From: Candidatus Woesearchaeota archaeon
GTDB lineage: Archaea > Nanobdellota > Nanobdellia > Woesearchaeales > UBA525
Assembly (NCBI GenBank): GCA_027371725.1
Contig: DAHXMN010000004.1
Location: forward strand, 1-25,047
Length of the DNA: 25,047 nucleotides
Direction of reading: 5' to 3'
The translations under genes were made by a program, and so were the position numbers. The notes under the pieces were generated by a model. That model worked only from the letters and a program-made list of their open reading frames with translations. It was not told where the DNA came from and ran no database searches. Position 1 is the stretch's first letter, and every line of letters starts with the position of its first letter. This document shows, in pieces, positions 13,814 to 20,406 of this stretch.

Positions 13814-13886
13814 GGGCCCGTGGTCTAGTGGCTATGACGTCGCCTTTACACGGCGGATGCCGTCGGTTCGAGTCCGGCCGGGCCCA
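13814..13886 (+). tRNA. tRNA-Val (anticodon TAC)
   Basis: All cloverleaf parts are present: acceptor GGGCCCG/CGGGCCC with discriminator A, D-arm GTCTAGTGGCTATGAC, and anticodon stem TCGCC/GGCGG with loop TTTACAC (anticodon TAC, U at 33). The variable loop is five bases, and the T-arm is GTCGG-TTCGAGT-CCGGC. Length is 73 nt, there is no intron, and CCA is not encoded. The 3' 33 bases recur 106 bp downstream. Confidence 0.97.
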
Positions 13887-13960
13887 TTGTCGGAGAGCTT
13901 TATGCTCTCCTCCAGGGGACCCTCCCGGACTCGAGAGACGGCACCGAGGGCCCCGCCCGA

Positions 13961-13993
13961 GGATGCCGTCGGTTCGAGTCCGGCCGGGCCCAT
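13961..13993 (+). repeat. 33-bp perfect duplicate of the tRNA-Val(TAC) 3' end
   Basis: Bases 13961-13993 are identical to 13855-13887, from the 3' side of the anticodon stem through the discriminator and one more base. Flanking bases differ on both sides. No integrase gene accompanies it. Confidence 0.95.
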
Positions 13994-14082
13994 GTTCCTG
14001 GAGCTTCACGCTCCATGTCGGAGGGACCCCCGCCGCACGCTCGAAGCGGCGACGGGGAGCGCGAAGCTCGGCCGTGTCGTCG

Positions 14083-14200
14083 CTTCGAGGTTCTGCGGAG
14101 CGGATCCCGGGAGCGATGCGCGGCGGCGCGGCCATATCCGGGCCAGGCCCTGTTTATCTCCCATTCTCGGCCGTGCCGTCCCGTCCTGCTCGCGAATAGC
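14083..14200 (+). repeat. non-coding block shared with 18753-18875
   Basis: Ordered matches to the region after the second tRNA-Val include TTCGAGGTTCTGCGGAGC (one difference) and GCCGTCCCGTCCTGCTCGC, with partial matches between. The spacing is similar (about 86 against 90 bp). Confidence 0.6.
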
Positions 14201-14388
14201 GCGGGGCTCTCGCCGTTTCGTTGAAGCCCCGTAGGGGACATGGTCACTTCGCTCCCGGGTTCCTCGTATGACTCGGAACCAACCCCCTCAACTCTTTCGC
14301 CGTGCCGATCGTCTCGCTCGCCCGTAAGGACGGGGACGGCACTCCTTCCAGGCGGGGAAAGGGTTTATCATTCCCCAAAGGTCCAAAA

Positions 14389-14399
14389 AGTTTAAAAAC
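14389..14399 (+). promoter_or_regulatory. TATA box for the membrane protein at 14422
   Basis: The sequence agtttaaaaac is centred about 28 bp before the chosen ATG. It lies inside the longer open frame, so upstream starts are excluded. Confidence 0.55.
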
Positions 14400-14421
14400 G
14401 TCCCTGAGGGCGGAAGGATGG

Positions 14422-14808
14422 ATGACGAGTTACCTGTACGGCATCTTCACCATCGCGAACCTCTGCATCGCGTTCTTCATCTCCATCTACGCCTATCTCT
14501 TCCTGGCCAAGACGAAGAAGCACCGGGAGCGGAGGCCGTGGGACTTCCTCTTCGTGAGCAGCGTCCTCTTCTTCGCATTCGAGATCATCAGCCTAGCGGT
14601 CTATTTCGGGGTCGGCGCAAGCATAGTGACCGTCGATATGGTGATCGTCAGCAAGATCTTCGAGTTCCTCTACAGCGGTTTCGTGCTCCTCGCGTTCATC
14701 AGCCAGCACGACCTGATCCTGCGGAGCCACCTCATCCTCATCTCCCGCAAGGAGGATGAGAAGAGGCTCAAGGTCGCGATCGAGACGACGAAGAAGGACG
14801 AGAAGTGA
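14422..14808 (+). CDS. small integral membrane protein of unknown function
   Basis: This 128-residue protein has three hydrophobic segments (about residues 4-26, 41-65 and 73-95), separated by the basic loop KTKKHRERRPWD. It ends in a Lys/Glu-rich tail (ISRKEDEKRLKVAIETTKKDEK). The pattern (short N-terminus, helix, RRPWDFLF, two helices, LLAFISQHDLIL) resembles unnamed archaeal membrane proteins; I cannot assign a role. The open frame extends to 14302, but the TATA box at 14389-14399 and AAGGATGG just before 14422 favour this start. An overlapping ATG at 14418 opens a different, unlikely frame. No partner gene is evident; the next gene has its own promoter. Confidence 0.75.
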   Translation: MTSYLYGIFTIANLCIAFFISIYAYLFLAKTKKHRERRPWDFLFVSSVLFFAFEIISLAVYFGVGASIVTVDMVIVSKIFEFLYSGFVLLAFISQHDLILRSHLILISRKEDEKRLKVAIETTKKDEK

Positions 14809-14860
14809 AACGGGGAGCGATGAAAACCATATTTCTACTACGTTCGAGTGATAATAAAAA

Positions 14861-14872
14861 AAATTTATAAAT
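14861..14872 (+). promoter_or_regulatory. TATA box for the gene at 14894
   Basis: The sequence aaatttataaat is centred about 28 bp before the ATG, so the message is probably leaderless. Confidence 0.6.
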
Positions 14873-14893
14873 GATGAGCAGGTTCTGGAGAGT

Positions 14894-15352
14894 ATGACCC
14901 TTTACCGCATAAGATTGGACGATGCCGCACGTGCCCGACCCCCGGCCCTTCCCGGCGCGGAGCCGCTCGAGAGGACCGCCACGGAAGAGTCCGGAAGACG
15001 GAGGGAGAGGGTCATCGCGAGCAACATCGATTATCTCAGGCTCTGTCCCGCGATCCATGAAGCGATGAAGGCCGCGCACAGCCATGAAAGCATCTCCATC
15101 GTCGGCAGGAACGGAGAGTTCACCCGTTACGATATCTCGGTCGGGAGCGGCGCGTCCGGTGGAGAGAGGATCGGCCCCGCCATCCTCGCGAACGACCTTG
15201 GTTACAGCGACGAACAGGCAGGACTCCTCTTGAAAGTGATGAGCCGAGTCCAATGCGGACATCCTCGGCCGATCCCGGCGCTCATGCTCATCCCTGCGGA
15301 GACAGGAAAGGGACTGGCGTACACGCCATTCCTCGATTATAAGACTGTCTGA
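14894..15352 (+). CDS. hypothetical soluble protein (152 aa)
   Basis: This 152-residue protein has an Ala/Pro/Arg-rich N-terminus (to about residue 40), followed by a compact-looking domain. That domain contains NIDYLRLCPAIHEAMKAAHS, SISIVGRNGEFTRYDISVG and IGPAILANDLGYSDEQAGLL. It has no signal peptide, membrane helix or catalytic signature that I recognise. It is isolated between two promoters and is followed by 169 bp without a gene, in which the ctagaagaacatctaggaag region carries short direct repeats. Its A/T-rich promoter and leaderless start are typical for this genome. Function is unknown. Confidence 0.7.
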   Translation: MTLYRIRLDDAARARPPALPGAEPLERTATEESGRRRERVIASNIDYLRLCPAIHEAMKAAHSHESISIVGRNGEFTRYDISVGSGASGGERIGPAILANDLGYSDEQAGLLLKVMSRVQCGHPRPIPALMLIPAETGKGLAYTPFLDYKTV

Positions 15353-15488
15353 AAGAAGGACATTTCTATGACTGACATCCAGAACATCTAGAAGAACATC
15401 TAGGAAGTCTCACCGAAGGCGCGTCGTCCTGCGGAGAGCGTGAGCATCTCCCGCATTCTTCAATCCACGGACCGCTTCCCTGTCGCAA

Positions 15489-15499
15489 AGTTTTTAAAC
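15489..15499 (+). promoter_or_regulatory. TATA box for secF-secD
   Basis: The sequence agtttttaaac is centred about 28 bp before the secF ATG. No other TATA box separates secF from secD, so this probably drives both. Confidence 0.6.
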
Positions 15500-15521
15500 G
15501 AAACGCTGACCACGTCCAGCC

Positions 15522-16691
15522 ATGGCAAGCAGGAGGGAGCGGCAGCAGCGCCGGCTCGAGGGGTGGAAAGAGAAGCAGCAGGCGCCGTCGCCCGTCGTCG
15601 TCCAGCCGGAACACCACAGCAAGCATCGGCCGAAGGGGTTCCTGCACGGCATCTACCACGACCACTACAAGCTGCTCCTCATCATCTCGTTCGTCATCCT
15701 CGCTCTCGCGATCATCCAGATAGGGGTGCAGACCGTGACGACCGGCGATTTCCTGAACAAGGGCGTCTCGCTCAAGGGCGGTCTGACTCTCACCATCCCG
15801 GTCAACGGCGAGCAGGTGACGCCGGACCAAGTCCAGTCGCTCCTCTCCAAGAAATACCCTCAGAACGACATCCTCGTGCAGGGCGTCTCCGAGCTGGGCA
15901 CGCTCAAGGCAATCACCATCCAGGTGGCCTCCGACTCGACGGATAAGACGACGGTCCAGGACCTCCAGAGCAGCATCATCGCGAGCGTCGCGACCCTCAT
16001 CCCCGAGGCGCCCCAGCAGTACTCGGCGGAGGTCGTCGGCCCGTCATTGGGAGCGGCGTTCTTCCAGCAGACCTTCAAGGCAGTCATCATCGCGTTCCTC
16101 CTCATGGGGATGGTCCTCTTCTTCTATTTCGGCCAGGGCGGCTGGTGGATCAAGACGATCGTCGCCGTGCTGAGCGTCGCGGCCAGCTTCCTCATCTTCC
16201 AGGCGGCAGGCATCGGCGCCGTCGCCGCGGCGATCGTCCTCGGCCTCGGCCTCGCGTGGCTCTTCAGCAGGTACAGTCCGCCGAGCGGCATGGTCATCCT
16301 CTGCGCGTTCAGCGACATCGTCGGCACGCTCGCAGTGGTCAACCTGCTCGGCATCAAGGTCAGCACGGCCGGCGTCGCCGCGTTCCTCATGCTCATCGGC
16401 TACAGCGTCGACACTGACATCCTGCTCAGCACCCGCGTCCTGAAACACAAGCACGGCACCGTCTACGAGCGGGTCATCTCTTCCCTCAAGACGGGCGTGA
16501 CGATGAGCATCTCCTCGGCGGCCGCGGCGCTGATCGGCCTGCTCGTCAGCCAGGCCCCGACCATCAGGGAGATCATGCTCATCATCTTCATCGGCCTGAC
16601 GCTCGACATCATCTTCACCTGGATCCAGAACGTCGGCCTGCTCCGATGGTACATCGAGAAGCGGATGGCGACGACGGAGGATCTCGGCTGA
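15522..16691 (+). CDS. secF: SecF, protein-export membrane protein
   Basis: This 389-residue protein partners SecD to assist protein translocation through SecYEG at the membrane. A basic N-terminus leads to the first helix (about 51-71). The extracytoplasmic domain starts with GVSLKGGLTLTIPV. After it, the membrane block includes the signature GYSVDTDILLSTRVLKHKHG and the terminal SSAAAALIGLLVSQAPTIREIMLIIFIGLTLDIIFTW. The spacing between the second and later helices includes a hydrophobic stretch (WWIKTIVAVLSVAASFLIFQ and following) typical of archaeal SecF. The start is leaderless from the TATA box at 15489. secD follows 35 bp after the stop. Confidence 0.95.
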   Translation: MASRRERQQRRLEGWKEKQQAPSPVVVQPEHHSKHRPKGFLHGIYHDHYKLLLIISFVILALAIIQIGVQTVTTGDFLNKGVSLKGGLTLTIPVNGEQVTPDQVQSLLSKKYPQNDILVQGVSELGTLKAITIQVASDSTDKTTVQDLQSSIIASVATLIPEAPQQYSAEVVGPSLGAAFFQQTFKAVIIAFLLMGMVLFFYFGQGGWWIKTIVAVLSVAASFLIFQAAGIGAVAAAIVLGLGLAWLFSRYSPPSGMVILCAFSDIVGTLAVVNLLGIKVSTAGVAAFLMLIGYSVDTDILLSTRVLKHKHGTVYERVISSLKTGVTMSISSAAAALIGLLVSQAPTIREIMLIIFIGLTLDIIFTWIQNVGLLRWYIEKRMATTEDLG

Positions 16692-16726
16692 GGCCGGGAC
16701 GAGGCACCGGGGGCGGTAGCGGCACC

Positions 16727-18457
16727 ATGAAGCTCAAGCGGATCTTCACCAACACCAGGATCATCCTGCTCATCATCTTCCTCGTCCTCGCTGTCTGGGC
16801 GATCAGCCCGCACCCGTGGAACGAGGGGGCGGCCATCCGGTCGGTGGCGAAAGGCAGCGCCGCGGAGGCGGCCGGCATCCCCGCGCCGCTCTCGAAGATC
16901 CAGCCGGTGCAGCGCGAACGCATCATCTCGGTCAACAACCAGCCGGTCACGGATGCAAACAGCTACTACGATGCGATCAACGCCATCATGGCGCTCGGCC
17001 CAAACCGCACTTTCACAGTGCAGACGAACCAGAACATCTACAGCCTCACGACGAAGCCGGAGATCGTGAACGTCACGCTCAACGAGACGGAGACGGTCAA
17101 CGTCACCGAGCAGGTCTTCAACGAGACGCTCAACGAGACGGTCAACGTCACCGAGCAGGTGACGAGGAACAAGACCCTGCAGAAGGTCGTCGGCGTCCAG
17201 GACATCGGCCTGAGCGTCTACGACGCGCCGAAGACCAACCTGCGCGAAGGCCTCGACCTCTCGGGCGGCACGCGCGTCATCCTCCAGCCGGAGCATCCGA
17301 TCAGCTCGGCGGACCTCGATCTCGTCATCTCGAACATCAAGGAACGGCTCAACGTCTTCGGCCTGAGCGATGTCACGGTGCAGCCGGCGCAGGACCTGAG
17401 CGGCACGAACTACATCATCGTCGAGATCGCGGGCGCGACGCAGGACGAGGTGGAGAGCCTCCTCGCAAACCAGGGCGAATTCCAGGCGAGGATAGGGAAC
17501 GACACGATCTTCAACGGCGGCGACAAGGACATCACCTACGTCTGCCGTTCCGCGGACTGCGCAGGCATCGATCCGACGGCGGGCTGCGGCGCCTCCACGG
17601 GCGGTTACACGTGCCGCTTCCGCTTCTCCATCAGTCTCAGCCCCTCGGCGGCGCAGCGCCAGGCGGACGCGACCAAGGCCCTCGACGTCGTCTTCAACCA
17701 GGGCGGCAGCTACCTCAGCCAGCCGATCGACCTCTACCTCGACGGACAGTTCGTCGACTCGCTCCAGATCGCAGCCGACCTCAAAGGACGAGCGCTGACC
17801 GACATCCAGATCAGCGGCTCAGGCATCGGGAAGACGCAGCAGGAGGCGACGCAGGACGCGCTCGCGAACATGAAGAAGCTCCAGACCGTGCTAATCACGG
17901 GCAGCCTGCCGGTCAAGCTGGACATCGTCAAGACCGACTCGATCAGCCCGCTCCTCGGCCAGCAGTTCGTGGACAACTCGATCTTCGTCGGCCTCCTCGT
18001 CATCCTGACGGTGGTGCTGGTCGTCTTCATCCGCTACCACGACCTGCGGATCAGCGTCCCGATGGTCGTCACCATGCTCTCGGAAGTGCTTCTCATCCTC
18101 GGTTTCGCCGCCGCGACGGGGTGGAATCTCGACCTCGCGGCGATCGCGGCCATCATCGCCTCCATCGGCACCGGCGTCGACGACCAGATCGTCATCGCGG
18201 ACGAGACGCTCCACGGCGGAGAGGAAGGCGACGGCGCTCGCTCGTGGAAGGACCGGATCGGGAGGGCGTTCTTCATCATCATGGCCGCGTACGTCGCGAC
18301 CCTGGCGGCGATGGTGCCGCTCTGGTTCGCAGGCGCTGGAACGCTCCGCGGCTTCGCGGTCGTCACGATCGTCGGCGTCTCGTTCGGCGTGCTGCTCGCG
18401 CGGCCCGCGTACGCGGCGATGCTCCAGATCCTGATCCGGAAAGAGGATGATGAGTAG
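16727..18457 (+). CDS. secD: SecD, protein-export membrane protein with PDZ-like insert and sequon cluster
   Basis: This 576-residue protein is the SecD half of SecDF. After the first helix (11-26), residues of about 33-105 look like a PDZ domain (IRSVAKGSAAEAAGI, then RIISVNNQPV). Residues 115-150 carry seven N-X-T sequons in 34 residues. The normal P1 domain then begins (LREGLDLSGGTRVIL) and includes four cysteines (CRSADC, GCG, YTCR) that could form disulfides. The membrane block near 420-570 holds IRYHDLRISVPMVVTMLSE, IIASIGTGVDDQIVIADE and the C-terminal helices. The signature matches SecD (GTGVDDQ) rather than RND pumps. The ATG follows secF by 35 bp; the longer frame to 16646 overlaps secF and is rejected. 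Confidence 0.93.
   Translation: MKLKRIFTNTRIILLIIFLVLAVWAISPHPWNEGAAIRSVAKGSAAEAAGIPAPLSKIQPVQRERIISVNNQPVTDANSYYDAINAIMALGPNRTFTVQTNQNIYSLTTKPEIVNVTLNETETVNVTEQVFNETLNETVNVTEQVTRNKTLQKVVGVQDIGLSVYDAPKTNLREGLDLSGGTRVILQPEHPISSADLDLVISNIKERLNVFGLSDVTVQPAQDLSGTNYIIVEIAGATQDEVESLLANQGEFQARIGNDTIFNGGDKDITYVCRSADCAGIDPTAGCGASTGGYTCRFRFSISLSPSAAQRQADATKALDVVFNQGGSYLSQPIDLYLDGQFVDSLQIAADLKGRALTDIQISGSGIGKTQQEATQDALANMKKLQTVLITGSLPVKLDIVKTDSISPLLGQQFVDNSIFVGLLVILTVVLVVFIRYHDLRISVPMVVTMLSEVLLILGFAAATGWNLDLAAIAAIIASIGTGVDDQIVIADETLHGGEEGDGARSWKDRIGRAFFIIMAAYVATLAAMVPLWFAGAGTLRGFAVVTIVGVSFGVLLARPAYAAMLQILIRKEDDE
17069..17176 (+). repeat. imperfect internal duplication encoding N-glycosylation sequons in SecD
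   Basis: A unit of about 35-41 bases (beginning acgctcaacgagacgg and ending gtcaccgagcaggt) occurs twice, starting near 17074 and 17126. It encodes repeated NVT and NET triplets. Confidence 0.75.
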
Positions 18458-18471
18458 AGCCGGGAGAGTAA

Positions 18472-18483
18472 ACCTTAAAAACG
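18472..18483 (+). promoter_or_regulatory. TATA box upstream of tRNA-Val(GAC)
   Basis: The box accttaaaaacg predicts initiation near 18505-18508. That is about 46 bases before the tRNA and exactly at a GGGCCCATGGTC string that mimics a tRNA 5' end. Confidence 0.5.
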
Positions 18484-18507
18484 GCGCGCGAACACTCTTT
18501 CCCCAAC

Positions 18508-18540
18508 GGGCCCATGGTCGAGCGTTCCGCTCTCCCGGGA
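18508..18540 (+). repeat. tRNA 5'-end mimic plus hairpin in the tRNA-Val(GAC) leader
   Basis: GGGCCCATGGTC resembles the first 12 bases of tRNA-Val(TAC) with one change. It is followed by a GAGCG-TTC-CGCTC hairpin and GGGACCC. CGGGCCCAT, then a GAGC/GCTC hairpin, then GGGACCC, is the same order seen twice after the other tRNA-Val. Confidence 0.5.
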
Positions 18541-18553
18541 CCCAAACGAGTTC

Positions 18554-18626
18554 GGGCCCTTAGTCTAGTGGCTATGACGTCGCCTCGACATGGCGAAGGT
18601 CGCCGGTTCGAGTCCGGCAGGGCCCA
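18554..18626 (+). tRNA. tRNA-Val (anticodon GAC), with C33
   Basis: The cloverleaf is complete: acceptor GGGCCCT/AGGGCCC, discriminator A, the same D-arm as tRNA-Val(TAC), and anticodon stem TCGCC/GGCGA. The seven-base loop is TCGACAT, so the anticodon is GAC. The T-arm is GCCGG-TTCGAGT-CCGGC. It is 73 nt without intron or encoded CCA. Position 33 is C, where U is nearly universal. Confidence 0.95.
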
Positions 18627-19055
18627 TCTCAGCCTTTTTACGAAAAAGGCTGGCCGAAAAGGCGGTGGTCCACGTGGTTCCCGACCTCGTCTATGGCGAA
18701 GTTTCGCGCTCTGCGCTCAAACCCCCCATACCCCGTTCATCTCCCAGTCGCCGGTTCGAGGCTCTGCGGAGCAGAACTCAGGAATGACGCGAAGCGACTA
18801 TATCCTGCAAGGTCCACTTCTTCTTTTTCCCAGCCATTTTCTCCGTCGCGCCGTCCCGTCCTGCTCGCATCCCGCCGAGGTTCTCGAAGACGCTGCGTCC
18901 CCGGAGAGGGCGACGCGCCGCGACGCGTCCGCTCTTCTCTCTGAAGGATGTTCGCCCGTAAGACTCGCGTTCGCAGAACGCGAGGATCAGGAGCCGTAGC
19001 GACTGAGGACGGGGACGGCACCCCCGAGGATTCGCTGCAGTATGGCCGCATGGGA
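18627..19055. other. non-coding, repeat-bearing region after tRNA-Val(GAC)
   Basis: No convincing gene is seen. An AGCCTTTTT-ACG-AAAAAGGCT hairpin at about 18633-18653 directly follows the tRNA and could form the transcript end. A 14-base tRNA T-arm copy lies at 18747-18760. Blocks at 18753-18875 and GGACGGGGACGGCAC near 19008-19022 match the region after the other tRNA-Val. Confidence 0.55.
18747..18760 (+). repeat. 14-bp copy of the tRNA-Val(GAC) T-arm
   Basis: GTCGCCGGTTCGAG here is identical to 18599-18612 inside the tRNA. It leads directly into the block shared with 14083-14200. Confidence 0.75.
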
Positions 19056-19060
19056 GCGAT

Positions 19061-19071
19061 ACTTTTAAATA
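19061..19071 (+). promoter_or_regulatory. TATA box for the paralogous gene pair
   Basis: The sequence acttttaaata lies about 41 bp before the ATG at 19107. It gives a leader of about 15 nt that includes a GAGG site. Confidence 0.5.
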
Positions 19072-19106
19072 GCGAGAAAGGGGAGGGAGGGAAAAAGAGG
19101 CTGGCC

Positions 19107-19634
19107 ATGCCCATCGCGACGAAGAGGATCGGTGAGAGTGTCTCCGGGCCGAAGGTCTCCATCCGGTTCAAAGGACCGTTCGACTACACGTACCTCGCAC
19201 GGACCATCCAACGATGGTTCGAGCAGCGCAGGTTCAAGTTCATGGAGTCGCGGATCAAGGACACGGGGAAGAAGATGAAGGTGGACATGGAGGCGAGCAG
19301 GGACATCGACGAGTTCTACGCCGAGAGCTACACCGTGAAGATGGAGATGTGGGAGCTGAGCAGCCAAGAGATCATCGTGAACGGCGAGCCGCGGAAGATC
19401 CTCAACGGCCTCGTCCAGATCGACGTCTCCGGCAGCGTCAAGACCGACCGGGCGAAGTTCTTCGACAAGAAGAAGGGGAAACTGTACGAGCTTCTCGGCA
19501 AGATCCTGATTGACGTCCGTTGGCGGGAGATCGAGGCGAAGTACATCGACGTGATGGAGTACCGCACCCAGGACATCCAGACCGCGATCAAGGAGTGCCT
19601 CAACATGACGACGAAGGAGAACGCGCCGTGGTGA
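19107..19634 (+). CDS. conserved hypothetical protein, first of a paralogous pair
   Basis: This 175-residue alpha/beta protein has no signal peptide or membrane helix. After SIRFKGPFDYTYLARTIQRW it has a basic/aromatic segment (FEQRRFKFMESRIKDTGKKM), a strand-rich middle (YTVKMEMWEL, EIIVNGEPRKILNGLVQIDV) and a C-terminal helix (DIQTAIKECLNM). The next gene shows the same order: GLFDMTGLFKTIDEFF, then an RGYDR/ENYEE segment, a YLKMQIRIYAF strand, VDGVKRKLMHGRAELWF and DLVKSYLNM. They are therefore diverged paralogues. The shared core hints at a nucleic-acid or heteromeric structural role, but this is only inference. The upstream extension to 18948 reads through the TATA box. No family name is recognised. 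Confidence 0.85.
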   Translation: MPIATKRIGESVSGPKVSIRFKGPFDYTYLARTIQRWFEQRRFKFMESRIKDTGKKMKVDMEASRDIDEFYAESYTVKMEMWELSSQEIIVNGEPRKILNGLVQIDVSGSVKTDRAKFFDKKKGKLYELLGKILIDVRWREIEAKYIDVMEYRTQDIQTAIKECLNMTTKENAPW

Positions 19635-19638
19635 ACCG

Positions 19639-20181
19639 ATGACCGAGATCAAGTACCTGGTGGACGGCAAGGAGGTCCAGTACGAAGGCCTCTTCGACAT
19701 GACTGGGCTCTTCAAGACGATCGATGAGTTCTTCCGGGAGCGGGGCTACGACCGGCTGGAGACGAGGAACTACGAGGAGGTCTACGAGACCGGGCGGCAG
19801 ATCACGATCGAGCTGATGCCGTACAAGAAGCCGAACGACTACCTGAAGATGCAGATCAGGATCTACGCGTTCTTCAAGAACCTCAAGGAGCGCGTCGTCG
19901 AGGTGGACGGCGTGAAGCGGAAGCTGATGCACGGCCGCGCCGAGCTCTGGTTCGACGCGAACCTGATGACTGATTTCGAGCAGCGCTGGGAGAACCGAGT
20001 CCTCCTCTACTTCATGCGGACCATCACGGACAAGTTCATCAAGCGGAGCCAGACCCATCTCGCAGAGGAGCTCACGATCAGGGACTGCTGGGACTGCGTC
20101 GACTTGGTGAAGAGCTATCTCAACATGCACCGGTACAGCTTCGCCCCGGGCAGCGGCCTTTCGCAGTACATCAGCCAATGA
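19639..20181 (+). CDS. conserved hypothetical protein, second of a paralogous pair
   Basis: This 180-residue soluble protein is related throughout its length to the preceding gene product. It keeps the YEGLFDMTGLFKTIDEFF start, alternating charged strands (QITIELMPYKK, YLKMQIRIYAFF), WFDANLMTDFEQRWENRVLLYF and a terminal DLVKSYLNMHRY helix. It differs in a Cys-containing RDCWDCVD segment near the end. Its ATG is four bases after the previous stop, and the GGTGA ribosome-binding site overlaps that stop (tggtgaaccgATG), so the pair is probably translationally coupled. This suggests the products act together, perhaps as a heterodimer. The 20190-20350 structured segment follows. Confidence 0.85.
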   Translation: MTEIKYLVDGKEVQYEGLFDMTGLFKTIDEFFRERGYDRLETRNYEEVYETGRQITIELMPYKKPNDYLKMQIRIYAFFKNLKERVVEVDGVKRKLMHGRAELWFDANLMTDFEQRWENRVLLYFMRTITDKFIKRSQTHLAEELTIRDCWDCVDLVKSYLNMHRYSFAPGSGLSQYISQ

Positions 20182-20189
20182 GGCTGGCG

Positions 20190-20350
20190 CGAGGGAGAGC
20201 GTTCGCGCTGGCGCGCGGGTCACCGGCTCCTCGTCAATCGCTGTCTTCTCCTCTGCACCGACGTTCCCCGAAGGGGCCGACCCCCCCGGTCTCTTCGCTT
20301 CGCCCTTCGTTAGGCTCGGCCTTCGGCCGGTGACCTTCACGCTCTCCTCG
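20190..20350. other. large inverted-repeat structure between the paralogue pair and proS
   Basis: The arms 20190-20201 and 20340-20350 (cgagggagagcg/cgctctcctcg, one bulge) enclose a perfect 10-bp pair GGTCACCGGC 20218-20227/GCCGGTGACC 20326-20335. Within are a CCCC-GAA-GGGG hairpin (20266-20276) and C-rich stretches. The 20266-20285 string recurs, inverted, at 4886-4905. The segment lies upstream of the proS TATA box and just after a stop codon. Confidence 0.55.
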
Positions 20351-20374
20351 TTGACGGACGTTCCCGGCCAACAA

Positions 20375-20386
20375 CCTTTTTAAATC
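20375..20386 (+). promoter_or_regulatory. TATA box for proS
   Basis: The sequence cctttttaaatc is centred about 27 bp before the ATG at 20407, consistent with a leaderless message. Confidence 0.6.
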
Positions 20387-20406
20387 TCCTCAGGTTTTCT
20401 CCGATC

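Larger units (their letters stand above)
13887..14380. other. about 500 bp of non-coding, repeat-bearing DNA after tRNA-Val(TAC)
   Basis: No convincing gene lies here; the open frames follow GC bias. It holds a tRNA 3'-half duplicate (13961-13993), two hairpins after the CGGGCCCAT ends (GGAGAGC-TTTAT-GCTCTCC and GGAGC-TTCAC-GCTCC) each followed by GGGACCC, and a GGTTCC/GGAACC stem-loop near 14260-14285. Blocks at 14083-14200 and 14318-14345 recur after the other tRNA-Val. Confidence 0.6.

Noticed and set aside
13814..14000. Integrated mobile element at the tRNA-Val duplication
   Set aside because: The repeats are only 106 bp apart and no integrase, transposase or phage gene is in the window, so only the duplication itself is claimed.
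16816..18450. 544-residue frame overlapping secD
   Set aside because: It is an out-of-frame Arg/Pro/His-rich shadow of secD, which has clear family motifs.
20182..20340. Minus-strand frame across 19600-20340
   Set aside because: It is antisense to the second paralogue and runs through the inverted-repeat structure. The composition is GC-driven and no start signals are visible.
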